Below the pieces are notes generated by a model. The model did not search any database. It was not told the DNA's origin and was given only the letters and a program-made list of their open reading frames with translations. This document shows, in pieces, positions 1 to 7,824 of a DNA stretch of 23,943 nt. The position numbers and the translations under genes were made by a program. The DNA comes from CAZKXU01 sp964556665. Its GTDB lineage: Bacteria; Bdellovibrionota_C; UBA2361; CAZKXU01. Each line of letters opens with the position of its first letter. The stretch's first letter is position 1. The stretch spans positions 1 through 23,943 of the forward strand of contig CAZKXU010000050.1 in the NCBI GenBank assembly GCA_964556665.1, written 5' to 3'.

Positions 1-1310
1 GTTGGTCTGAGTTATTTAGTGCTGGATTTATCTCTGTATTCGAAAAAGTCTTGGTGCTTATCGGAATAATTTGCGGACTACTCTCACTCAACCCGTACTT
101 GGGTTTTATCGCTTTTGCACCTTTTCTTCTACTTTTCATTGTTGCTATAGCAGTTGGCTGGATGTTGCATAAAAGTTATCTACAGATCCGTGAGTCTGTT
201 GCAGCATTTAATTCGATGTTGGCTGACACTATACATGGGCAGAGCACACTAAAACTTTTGGGTGTTGAGGATTGGAGTCGCCGCATAACTATGACAAGCT
301 CCGATCTGAGCAGGGCACAATTAAAACCGCCTAGAATAGTCTCATTTCTCCATCCGTTGGTTACCATAGCCAATGGAGTTAGTGCTCTGCTGATTGTTAC
401 AGTTGGAGGAGCTCTAGTACAGGCAGGAGAGATTCAGGTCGGTGTTCTGGTAAGTGCGTTGACCTATGTGCTTTGGATCTTCTGGCCTTTTATGCATATC
501 GTCTACCGTTGGAACACCTTGATGTCAGGTCTAGCCTCTGCTGATCGAATTTTTGAAACTCTAGAATGGCCGATTGAGCTAGACAAGCAGGCAGAACATT
601 CCGATAAGTCCCCCGCGCAAGGCAAGATCGAATTTAGGAATGTATGGTTTCAGTATGAAAATAGTTGGATAATCAAAGATCTCTCATTTGTAATAGCTCC
701 TGGAGAACATGTTGCAGTGGTGGGGGCAACTGGTGCAGGAAAATCAACAATCTTTAACCTCTTACTGCGTTATTATAAACCACAACGTGGTGTAATTAGG
801 ATTGACGACTGCGAGATTGAGAATTTTACTCTTAGAAATTTGCGAACAAGCTATGGTGTCGTAGATCAGGATACGTTTCTTTTCTCAGGTAGCTTGGAAG
901 ACAATCTATCACTTTTAAAAGATCTGCCTAAAAATAATATTCTGGCTGGGATTAGGAATGACGGCATTAAACGTGCTGATTTCTCTGAACAGGGTGGAAA
1001 TATTTCAGTAGGAGAGAGGCAACTCGTCGGTTTTTATCGCGCGGCATATCAATCTCCAAAAATATGGCTTTTGGATGAAGCCGGCTCGCACCTCGATCCG
1101 GAAACAGAGTGCCTTATTAACAATCAGTTAAAGAGTAATCATAGTAGTTGCACAGCTATCTCAATTGTACACAGAATAAGTAAAATGGAGAGGTTCAACA
1201 GAGTATTTGTCATCTCGCATGGGGCTTTGTTAGCAGCAGGTTCGCATCAGGAGCTGGCTAAAAATTGTGAATATTATAGAAAGTTGATACAGTCAGGGGC
1301 CGTTTTATAA
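1..1310 (+). CDS. ABC exporter half-transporter A (5'-truncated by window edge), degenerate NBD
   Basis: The reading frame is open from base 3, so the gene begins upstream of the window. The first in-window start-like codon, TTG at 51, lies inside the membrane domain and is not the real start. The N-terminal part has hydrophobic helices typical of type IV ABC exporters. The C-terminal part is an ATPase domain with Walker A (GATGAGKST), a Q-loop (VVDQD), a signature variant ISVGERQ, Walker B with the catalytic glutamate (WLLDEAGSHLD) and the H-loop histidine (IVHRIS). The stretch between Q-loop and signature is roughly 20 residues shorter than usual and lacks the common VGERG segment, so this NBD looks weakened. 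The LSVGERQ-like signature is usual in one half of MdlA/MdlB-type heterodimers. The second half follows 103 bases downstream on the same strand. The substrate is unknown (lipid, peptide or drug are possible). Confidence 0.9.
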   Translation, partial: WSELFSAGFISVFEKVLVLIGIICGLLSLNPYLGFIAFAPFLLLFIVAIAVGWMLHKSYLQIRESVAAFNSMLADTIHGQSTLKLLGVEDWSRRITMTSSDLSRAQLKPPRIVSFLHPLVTIANGVSALLIVTVGGALVQAGEIQVGVLVSALTYVLWIFWPFMHIVYRWNTLMSGLASADRIFETLEWPIELDKQAEHSDKSPAQGKIEFRNVWFQYENSWIIKDLSFVIAPGEHVAVVGATGAGKSTIFNLLLRYYKPQRGVIRIDDCEIENFTLRNLRTSYGVVDQDTFLFSGSLEDNLSLLKDLPKNNILAGIRNDGIKRADFSEQGGNISVGERQLVGFYRAAYQSPKIWLLDEAGSHLDPETECLINNQLKSNHSSCTAISIVHRISKMERFNRVFVISHGALLAAGSHQELAKNCEYYRKLIQSGAVL

Positions 1311-1413
1311 ACGTATAATCTTTCTATTTTTATTGCTAATTCGACGCTGCTGAGAAGTTACTTTGTTGCAGAGGGCGTAAATACGAACTTTAGCAAGTCA
1401 GGTAGAGCTGCAC

Positions 1414-3138
1414 ATGAAAAATCGCTCTGAATTTTACCGTTTCGCAGCGCTTCTCAAGCCACATCTAGCTAAGTTTGCTTTTGGTATGTTGGCGCTCGGT
1501 ATTGGCAGCGCGATAAATCTATTTCTTCCGCAGATTGTTCGAAAACTAGTTGATACTCAGGATATTTTCTCCTTTTCACAGGATCTTTACTACATAACAG
1601 TCTTATTTGCGTTCCTCTTTACTAGCCAAGCCATCGCATTCTATCTGCGCTCTTATCTTTTTTTGGTAACAGGTCAACAGGTGGCGGCTGATTTACGTAT
1701 GAGGTTGTTTAGAGTCTTAGTATTTCGGCAGGTATCTTTTTTCGATCAAAGTCGTGTAGCTGATCTGATATCTAGACTAACTAATGATGTTTTACAGATA
1801 CAGAACGCCGTAAGTTTAAATCTCTCAGTGGTCATTAGGTATGCCATTCAGGTGTTAGTTGGAGTAGTGCTGATGGTGGCTATCTCTTGGCGGCTAACCG
1901 CGGCAATTATTTTGCTGCTTCCAGGAATTCTATTTCTAGCGTTTGTGCTTGGTAAACAGCTTAAGAGAGCTTCCAAGGAGCTACAGGCAGCCTTAGGGCA
2001 TAGTGGTTTTGTGGCAGAGCAGAGCTTTAATCTTATTAGGATTGTTAAGGCCTTCGTGCGAGAGGATTTTGAGATTGCGCGTTATGCACGCTCTGTCAAT
2101 GAAGTGCTGAGCTTGAGCTGTGATCGTGCGAAGATAAGTGCCTTTTTCTCCTCATTTGTAAGCTTGCTCCTGAATCTTGCTTTTGTAGCAGTCATTGCTT
2201 ACGGATGTTTTCTTGTTTCAGAGCAGCGCATGTCCGCAGGAGATCTCTCAGCATTTGTTTTATACGGCATTATTGTAGCAGTATCGTTTGCATTTTTAAT
2301 AAATGGATATTCTGAGCTTTTACAGGCCTTAGGTGCTGCTGATAGAATATTTGAGTTAAGTGAGGATCCTATTCTTAAGATAGATTCTCTAGGATCGGTG
2401 GGAGTTCCTCTGCGTGGTGAGCTAGAGTTTAAAAACATAACATTTTCCTACCCGACCAGAGTAGGCGAGGTGATACGAAATATATCCTTCAGATTGGAAC
2501 AAGGGAAAAGTTATGCGCTAGTCGGTCCATCAGGCTGCGGGAAAAGCACGATAGTCCAACTAATCTTCGGTTTTTATGCCCCAAATTCAGGCCAAATCTT
2601 GCTGGATGGTAAGGATATAGCTGAGCTTCCGCGCGGGTATCGTAGTGCTATAGGAATAGTCCCGCAGGAGCCGCAACTTTTCGCTGTTAGTATCGAGGAG
2701 AATTTGCGGTACGGTAAAGAGGATGCTACTTTGCAGGAGCTTGAGCAGGCATGCGCACAGGCAAACATACTTGATTTTATAAAAGAGCTGCCGGAAGGTT
2801 TTAAGACCTATGTTGGAGAGCGAGGCGTGCAGCTCAGTGCCGGTCAGAAGCAACGCGTTGCTATAGCGCGTGCTATATTAAGAGACCCGCGCATAATTAT
2901 TCTGGACGAGGCTACCTCAGCACTAGATAGTCAGAGCGAGGGATTAGTACAAGATGCCTTGGAAAAACTTTTACTAGGTCGAACCAGCTTAACAATAGCC
3001 CATAGATTATCTACAGTTCAGAATGTCGATCAGATACTTGTAATGAAGAATGGTGAGATTGTTGAGCGTGGCGATCATATTGAATTATTGGGCTATAATG
3101 GATTATATAGGGAGTTTGTTGAGGGGCAAAGAATTTGA
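1414..3138 (+). CDS. ABC exporter half-transporter B, ATP-binding/permease
   Basis: A complete 574-residue half-transporter of normal family length. Residues 1-320 form the six-helix exporter membrane domain. Residues 335-574 form the ATPase, with Walker A GPSGCGKST (371-379), Q-loop Q418, signature LSAGQ (474-478), Walker B with catalytic E499 in ILDEATSALD, and H-loop H530. All catalytic residues are present, in contrast to the upstream partner. The ATG is preceded by a GGTAGAG stretch that can serve as ribosome site. Same strand and close spacing support co-transcription with half A and a heterodimer in the inner membrane, in which this subunit supplies the consensus signature and catalytic glutamate. 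Substrate specificity cannot be read from sequence. Confidence 0.92.
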   Translation: MKNRSEFYRFAALLKPHLAKFAFGMLALGIGSAINLFLPQIVRKLVDTQDIFSFSQDLYYITVLFAFLFTSQAIAFYLRSYLFLVTGQQVAADLRMRLFRVLVFRQVSFFDQSRVADLISRLTNDVLQIQNAVSLNLSVVIRYAIQVLVGVVLMVAISWRLTAAIILLLPGILFLAFVLGKQLKRASKELQAALGHSGFVAEQSFNLIRIVKAFVREDFEIARYARSVNEVLSLSCDRAKISAFFSSFVSLLLNLAFVAVIAYGCFLVSEQRMSAGDLSAFVLYGIIVAVSFAFLINGYSELLQALGAADRIFELSEDPILKIDSLGSVGVPLRGELEFKNITFSYPTRVGEVIRNISFRLEQGKSYALVGPSGCGKSTIVQLIFGFYAPNSGQILLDGKDIAELPRGYRSAIGIVPQEPQLFAVSIEENLRYGKEDATLQELEQACAQANILDFIKELPEGFKTYVGERGVQLSAGQKQRVAIARAILRDPRIIILDEATSALDSQSEGLVQDALEKLLLGRTSLTIAHRLSTVQNVDQILVMKNGEIVERGDHIELLGYNGLYREFVEGQRI

Positions 3139-3334
3139 CAGCTTATAGCTCAGTTCATATCGGTTCATTTTTAATATGAAACGATGGTTTGAGAACAAAA
3201 GGTGCGAATAAGAAAGCCCTGTATCTGTTTTTCACTGTGCAGGTTCTTGTATTATCTGACGATAAGTTAAATAGTAATATTAATTTGCATTGTAAGGGTC
3301 AGGATTAAAAGGCAGCGGAGGTGGAACTACTGTA

Positions 3335-4018
3335 ATGTACAAAGTATTAATTATTGATGATATCCCATCATTTAAAATGCTCCTGGAGCTACGATTGAAA
3401 TCCTTTCTTGAAGGCCTAGAGGTAACATATCAGAGTTCAGTGACTTCAGCGCGTGATTTTCTCCGCACCAACAAAGAGCGTTTCGATCTTGTGATACTCG
3501 ATCAGCATCTCACTGATGGTAAAGGTCTAGATCTGTTGAATGAGGGTTGGTTCCGGGATCTGGCGGTTTTAGCGGTTAGCTCAGATCAGGCTCCGGAGAT
3601 GCCTGGTGCAACGCTAAAGGCAGGAGCTACATACTTTCTAAGTAAATCATGTATTTCAGAGCCGCTATTTGAGCCTTTGGTAAAAGGATTAATAGAGCGT
3701 AATAAGCTTCAGGCTCAGCTCCTTCAGGCGCAGTTAAATGAGACTATAGTTGACACAGTCAGGACGCTTGTCTCAACATTGCGGCATGAGATTAATAATC
3801 CTCTAGGCGCGCTCTTAGGTGCAGCGTTTATTCTTCGAAATAAAGATAGCAATGATCCGCAGCAGCGTCAGACAGCTGACTTGGTGGATGAGAGCGGTAG
3901 GCGGATTAAATATGTTTTAGATGAGCTTTGTAGGGCGGTAAAGGTCGATCCGTTACTTAAGGCCGATCAGAAAGTTTTCCATATCCCAGGTGATAAGCCT
4001 TGGGGGTCAAACAGTTAG
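3335..4018 (+). CDS. Response-regulator receiver protein with C-terminal histidine-phosphotransfer (DHp) helix, no ATPase
   Basis: Residues 1-120 form a receiver domain: acidic pair D8-D9, phospho-acceptor D56 (in VILDQHLTDG), switch residue S82 and K104 (FLSKS). A helical linker follows (residues 120-145, ERNKLQAQLLQAQL). Residues 145-200 then resemble a histidine-kinase dimerisation domain with an H-box, H151-E-I-N-N-P. The protein stops at 227 residues and the next 200 bases contain no HATPase domain. It could be a phospho-relay intermediate or a kinase fragment completed by another protein. The ATG has a GGAGG about 13 bases upstream, rather far. It stands alone on its strand, and its stop codon lies two bases before a dispersed 3'-end motif (4021). 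The receiver call is firm; the DHp call is based on the H-box and helical context. Confidence 0.85.
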   Translation: MYKVLIIDDIPSFKMLLELRLKSFLEGLEVTYQSSVTSARDFLRTNKERFDLVILDQHLTDGKGLDLLNEGWFRDLAVLAVSSDQAPEMPGATLKAGATYFLSKSCISEPLFEPLVKGLIERNKLQAQLLQAQLNETIVDTVRTLVSTLRHEINNPLGALLGAAFILRNKDSNDPQQRQTADLVDESGRRIKYVLDELCRAVKVDPLLKADQKVFHIPGDKPWGSNS

Positions 4019-4020
4019 TT

Positions 4021-4108
4021 TAGTTTCTGTCCGGGAACTCTTTTTTTGCAACAACATGACTTTGAGGCCCGTCCAGAAACTGTGGGGCTCCCTGACGGTC
4101 GCTAAGGG
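4021..4108 (+). repeat. About 90-base dispersed repeat, copy A, starting with the 20-base 3'-end motif
   Basis: Begins with TAGTTTCTGTCCGGGAACTC two bases after the stop codon of the preceding gene and ends near GACGGTCGCTAAGGG. A diverged second copy lies at 15241-15330 on the minus strand. The two align end to end, best over the first 20 and the last 40 bases (GTCCAGAA-CTG-GGGGCTCCCTG-CGGTCGC). Within this copy AGTTTCTGTCCGGG pairs with the downstream CCCGTCCAGAAACT, leaving two mismatches, so the transcript can form a long hairpin. There is no U-tract after it. No coding potential was recognised. Confidence 0.75.
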
Positions 4109-4226
4109 AAGTAATTCGAAGCAACATATTAATCAATATTTTTTACAAGTTTGTATCTTTTCTATCACTTGTGCGAAAGAGTCGATTAAGATCTAAGCTA
4201 ATAGACTTTTTATCGAGCAAAAGTAA

Positions 4227-5135
4227 CTACCCGTATACCGCACTTTCTTTCTGGAATTGATCTTTGGTCTGATTAATGATCTCTTCTAAATCGGCTGTTA
4301 CGGTCTTTGGATTAAACCCTACATATACAGCTAATTTAGTTATACTTTCCATCTGATTTGGATAGCCAGCAGGGGATCCAATACCTGCGGCATGGCTTAT
4401 CTGGTCTGCTAATTGAACAAGTGCTGTCTTCTCCTCTGTTTCATTCTCTGGTGATTTACTATCAAACGGGTCACGGTAGTGTAAGATTACCTGACATGTT
4501 TCAGCTGAAAAATTCCACTTCTTTGCTACTAGCGCGCCAATAAGTGGATGTGAGAACCCTAGCACCTCCTGCTCGGCTGTTGCATAATCTAGGTGCTTCT
4601 CTTCAATTACCTTTATTACCTTTTTGTAATCTTGGGAGGCTTGGAATAATAAAACGATCTGTCCAAGGCTGTGTAGTAGTCCGAGTAAGAAAATCTCCTC
4701 TACGTACCGTTTGCGCAGCCGTTTCGCAAGTAGGGTTGAGCACATTGCAGTGCTCATTGAGTTCTCCCAAACTAGTCGTTCTAGTTTGCCAAAATTGCGA
4801 TTGAGCTGACGAAGCGTAGCTGCAACTATGATACCCTTTAAAGCTTTGAAGCCTATGATCATGATCGCTTGATTAAGGGTAGTAATTTCACGCTGTCTTG
4901 AAAACATAGCTGAGTTTGCAATCTTAAGAACGCGTGCCGCTAGTGCTGTATCCTGGGATAGTAACTCTGTAAGTTCGTTTGCAGTTGTATCTGCATTTTC
5001 GACCATGCTGATCGCGCGAGAAGCTACATGCGGCATTGGAGGCAGATCTCCTACCCATGCTACAATCTCTCTCCAGTCTTTTCCTTTTGCTATCCTTCCC
5101 TCGAATTCTTGAGGTGCGTTTTCTCCCTCTGCCAT
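4227..5135 (-). CDS. HDOD domain signal-transduction protein
   Basis: 302 residues. The HDOD domain spans about 28-230, with the typical opening LPPMPHVASRAISMVENADTTANEL..LLSQDTALAARVLKIANSA and the IGFKALKGI segment. The HD-like position reads G-L-L-H155-S156-L-G instead of GLLHDIG, so the metal-binding aspartate is lost, as usual in HDOD proteins, which are regulatory rather than phosphohydrolases. The C-terminal 70 residues are helical and unassigned. No output domain is fused. The gene converges on the receiver/DHp gene and is divergent from the STAS cassette across a 417-base gap, so it may share signalling input with one of them. Family is clear; its role in this organism is not. Confidence 0.92.
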   Translation of the reverse strand: MAEGENAPQEFEGRIAKGKDWREIVAWVGDLPPMPHVASRAISMVENADTTANELTELLSQDTALAARVLKIANSAMFSRQREITTLNQAIMIIGFKALKGIIVAATLRQLNRNFGKLERLVWENSMSTAMCSTLLAKRLRKRYVEEIFLLGLLHSLGQIVLLFQASQDYKKVIKVIEEKHLDYATAEQEVLGFSHPLIGALVAKKWNFSAETCQVILHYRDPFDSKSPENETEEKTALVQLADQISHAAGIGSPAGYPNQMESITKLAVYVGFNPKTVTADLEEIINQTKDQFQKESAVYG

Positions 5136-5552
5136 ATTAACTACTTAATAAGCCTAAATTATGAAAATTAGCGATACTCCTACTGTGCAAACCGACTACT
5201 CTACATTATATGTGAGATCAATTTAATAAAAGACCACTCATATGATATCGTCACCTGATTATAATTACATTACCATTAGGTTACCAGTTGAGTCTATGTA
5301 CCAGAATGCAAATTGTCAGCTAAATTCAATAGTTATCTAATTGTTGGCAAAACAGTGTTTTCTAGAATTTATAAGAAGATGTAGGAACAACTCTTAAGTG
5401 AAAATAGTAGACTGCCGATTATAACCTTAAGATTAAGTCATTTCGTTAATTCTGCTCAGTAAATAGGTGCTGAATAGGATTGAGATGATTCTCTGTTGGA
5501 TAGCACTAAACATGTTGTCACAACTTTTTTCATTTAATTAGAGAGGGGGGTT
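5136..5552. other. Intergenic regulatory region between divergent HDOD and STAS genes
   Basis: 417 bases without a credible gene, AT-rich. It must hold the promoters of both divergent units. A weak plus-strand sigma-70-like pair is TTGGCA (5344-5349) and TTTATA (5368-5373) with an 18-base spacer. AAAACAGTGTTTT (around 5350) is a short palindrome. GTTGTCACAAC (5514-5524) is another, 28 bases before the STAS start, and could be an operator. None of these is strong enough to call individually. Confidence 0.4.
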
Positions 5553-5861
5553 ATGGAATTTCCTACCGAGATTAATGGAGATAAAGGATTTATCCGCATT
5601 CAAGGAGATCTTGATTCGGAAGCTTCAGGTGAAGCTCTTCGTAAAGCCTTTAACCAGGTGTTTGACCAGGGGAAGCGCACAATAGTGTTAGATCTCTCCG
5701 GTGTAAACATTATCAACAGCTACGGCATCGGCAAGGTGCTTATGTGCTATAAGCGTTTGAAGGCCGAGAACGGAGTGCTTATGGTAAAGCCGCTTGCAGG
5801 TTTTGTTAAAGAAACCTTTGAGTTGCTCATGCTAGATAAGATACTGCCGGTTGACCAATAA
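5553..5861 (+). CDS. STAS-domain anti-sigma factor antagonist (RsbV/SpoIIAA-like)
   Basis: 102 residues, the normal length of a single STAS domain. The core reads TIVLDLSGVNIINSYGIGKVL, and S56 sits at the position phosphorylated by the partner kinase in RsbV/SpoIIAA. A strong ribosome site (GAGAGGGGGG) lies a few bases upstream of the ATG. It is followed 46 bases later by a receiver protein fused to an RsbW-like ATPase, the expected partner in a partner-switching pathway. The unphosphorylated antagonist would bind the kinase and release a target such as a sigma factor. No sigma factor is encoded in the window, so the target is unknown. Confidence 0.93.
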   Translation: MEFPTEINGDKGFIRIQGDLDSEASGEALRKAFNQVFDQGKRTIVLDLSGVNIINSYGIGKVLMCYKRLKAENGVLMVKPLAGFVKETFELLMLDKILPVDQ

Positions 5862-5907
5862 AAATCTACCGCTCATTTACGAGACGGTTGGTTGAGGGGG
5901 CTAAAAG

Positions 5908-6834
5908 ATGGATAATCTTCCAGCATCCGCGCCTCATATTTTATTGATTGACGACGATCACCTCATACGTGAGACGTTAGCGATGTTCTTTGAGGAGAAC
6001 GGATGGCGTTGTGACTTCGCCGCGTCCGGCAAGGAGGGCATTGAGGCAGCGGGGCACTGTGCATATGATGTAGTAATTACGGATCTGATGATGCCGGATG
6101 TAGACGGCATGCAGGTTCTTAAGACTATACGAAAAAATAATCCTGGCCAAAATGTTATGGTCATTACCGGTGCATACGGTAATGAAATGGCGATAAAAGT
6201 TCTGCGTGAGGGCGCAGTCGATTTCCTTACTAAGCCGATCGACTTTGAATTCCTTACGCAGGCAATCCGCCGTATTTCCGCTGAGACGCGCAAACATGAA
6301 CTAGCAAATAAGATCTATGCCTTCATTAAGCATGAAGAAACTTCTTACGAGATACATACCAAGGATATTGTTAATCTTGACAACCCATTCGTGATTCTAG
6401 ATCGGCTCTTTGATGCCGGTGTAATTGATCTGCATAAGAAATTAAAGATTCTGTTGGCTCTACAGGAGGCATTAACAAATAATATAGATCACGGCAATCT
6501 TGAGCTTGAGTCACGGTGGAAAGAGAGCTATGACAATCAGGGTATTGATCTATACTCCAAAATAAAGAAGGAACGTCTTAATCAGAAAAAATACGCCGAG
6601 AGAAAGATCTTCATGAACTCAAAATATGACGGTGCGCGTCTTGTCGTAAAGATTTGCGATGAAGGAAATGGATTTGATGTGAAGGAAGCTATGGGTAAAA
6701 AAGCTCAGGATGGAGATGGGTTAGTTTGCTCTGGTCGTGGGCTGACAATCATTAATGGTACGATTGATAAGGTAGTGTATTCAAAAGGCGGTCGCGAGAT
6801 TAGGTTAGAACAGATAATTCATGATGATACTTGA
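5908..6834 (+). CDS. Receiver domain fused to RsbW-like serine kinase/HATPase
   Basis: 308 residues. The receiver domain covers 9-125 with acidic residues D15-D17, phospho-acceptor D59 (VITDLMMPD), T87 and K109. The C-terminal half is a GHKL ATPase of the RsbW type: N-box E187-A-L-T-N191-N192, G1 box D251-E-G-N-G255-F, and G2 box G276-R-G-L. Between N-box and G1 box there is an extended charged insert (200-240). A GAGGGGG ribosome site precedes the ATG. Known partner-switch kinases phosphorylate STAS antagonists on serine, and one is encoded just upstream. A phosphorelay input through D59 would therefore control the switch. It may also receive phosphate from the receiver/DHp protein at 3335, but that is conjecture. 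Confidence 0.92.
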   Translation: MDNLPASAPHILLIDDDHLIRETLAMFFEENGWRCDFAASGKEGIEAAGHCAYDVVITDLMMPDVDGMQVLKTIRKNNPGQNVMVITGAYGNEMAIKVLREGAVDFLTKPIDFEFLTQAIRRISAETRKHELANKIYAFIKHEETSYEIHTKDIVNLDNPFVILDRLFDAGVIDLHKKLKILLALQEALTNNIDHGNLELESRWKESYDNQGIDLYSKIKKERLNQKKYAERKIFMNSKYDGARLVVKICDEGNGFDVKEAMGKKAQDGDGLVCSGRGLTIINGTIDKVVYSKGGREIRLEQIIHDDT

Positions 6835-6850
6835 TATAAGGTTGCCATAG

Positions 6851-7186
6851 ATGGGATTGAAATTTAGATTGAAAGGGCTGGCAGAGACATTTGTAGAAAG
6901 AATCTCATGTCCTGGCTGTGGTTCTTGTAGCTCAGATGACAACAATTTTTCGACAGAAAATACAAAAGTTACGTTTGAAGGCATAATCGTTGTAGTTCAA
7001 TGCAAGAGCTGTGGGGAGATATTTGTTCCAGATACACAGAAATTAGGTATCATCAATCCAAAAGAGCTCAGACGAGCAGTAGAAAAGGATAGCATGGACA
7101 CCGGCGAGCCGGTCTTAGGTAATATAGATGCCGTTAAATTAAGTGTAGAGAAGCTAAATGCTGTGCGCAAAGGGGATCTTCATTAG
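6851..7186 (+). CDS. Small zinc-ribbon protein, function unknown
   Basis: 111 residues with C20-P-G-C23 (plus C26) and C51-K-S-C54, spaced as in a rubredoxin-like zinc ribbon, followed by a helical, charged tail. It starts 16 bases after the stop of the receiver/RsbW-like gene and is therefore almost certainly in the same operon. I do not recognise a named family. A zinc ribbon beside a partner switch could be an adaptor or redox/metal sensor, but there is no direct evidence. It converges on the nuclease gene with overlapping ends (stop codons at 7184-7186 and 7183-7185 on opposite strands). Confidence 0.8.
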   Translation: MGLKFRLKGLAETFVERISCPGCGSCSSDDNNFSTENTKVTFEGIIVVVQCKSCGEIFVPDTQKLGIINPKELRRAVEKDSMDTGEPVLGNIDAVKLSVEKLNAVRKGDLH

Positions 7187-7824
7187 ACTAGTTTCTGGCC
7201 GGGAACTACATTTTTTGGTTGAATAACTACCGGATTCTCAGCCTTAGTGACCATGAATTTACAACTCCCTCTAACCTCGCACTTAGCACATTTATTAGGG
7301 TGTGGCGTTGCCAGAGCTTCGGCACCTTTTAGAATTGAACGCATCTGATCGAGCATCTCTTGTAGCCAAGCTTGGCGAGAAGGGGAGTTTTCTATTTTAA
7401 TACGACGACAGTTTGATCCTAGAATTAAATATCCATAGGGAGGTTTTTTACCTTCAAACTCCTCAATTAGGCGCATGTAAATGAGGAGTTGGGCGACATA
7501 CCTATCCCGAATTTTACGAGCTAACGGTTTGCGTTCGACCGGTATGAAAAATCCATTCTCATTAAGCAGAGCATCAGGGCGACCGTATAATCCTTGAATC
7601 TCTGATACATACTCCCTCACAGGTACGGATTTTGTACCATCTATGCTGATTGTCTGCGATGTGCCGATGCCGGCATTCTTACTAATCTTTCTGGAACCGA
7701 TCGTAAAACTATCATACAGAAGTATCGTGACTATCACGAGCATGGCGAGTAGTATTACCTCAGTTTCAAGCCCTGCCAGATCCTGCCACAACCTTAGAAA
7801 ATAATTCTGTATCTGTATGAACAT
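7183..7824 (-). CDS. Cas4-like PD-(D/E)XK nuclease, C-terminal half with membrane segment
   Basis: 213 residues, in the same frame as, and directly after, the stop codon of the 8088-7825 reading frame. Residues 22-38 are a hydrophobic segment. The PD-(D/E)XK motifs follow: G81-R-P-D84, E97-R-K99 and Q112-x3-Y116. Three C-terminal cysteines C179, C182 and C188 match the Cas4/AddB-type iron-sulfur cluster triad. The missing pieces of the fold, the first cysteine and the motif-I histidine, are in the upstream half. No Cas1/Cas2 or CRISPR array is nearby, so it is not a CRISPR adaptation gene by context. Translation may restart at the ATG touching the upstream TAA. Confidence 0.8.
   Translation of the reverse strand: MFIQIQNYFLRLWQDLAGLETEVILLAMLVIVTILLYDSFTIGSRKISKNAGIGTSQTISIDGTKSVPVREYVSEIQGLYGRPDALLNENGFFIPVERKPLARKIRDRYVAQLLIYMRLIEEFEGKKPPYGYLILGSNCRRIKIENSPSRQAWLQEMLDQMRSILKGAEALATPHPNKCAKCEVRGSCKFMVTKAENPVVIQPKNVVPGQKLV
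7189..7208 (+). repeat. 20-base 3'-end motif, copy C
   Basis: TAGTTTCTGGCCGGGAACTA begins three bases after the zinc-ribbon stop codon and differs from copy A at two positions. On the opposite strand the same bases encode the last residues of the nuclease half (VVPGQKL), so the repeat has been absorbed into a coding end. Only the 20-base motif is clear here; the remainder of the 90-base repeat is not. Confidence 0.6.

Noticed and set aside
3155..3181. TTCATAT/ATATGAA hairpin after the ABC pair as a terminator
   Set aside because: The stem is short and AT-rich with a 13-base loop and no following T-run.
3990..4196. 68-codon plus-strand frame after the receiver/DHp gene
   Set aside because: It overlaps that gene's end and runs through the 90-base repeat; no ribosome site and no protein-like pattern.
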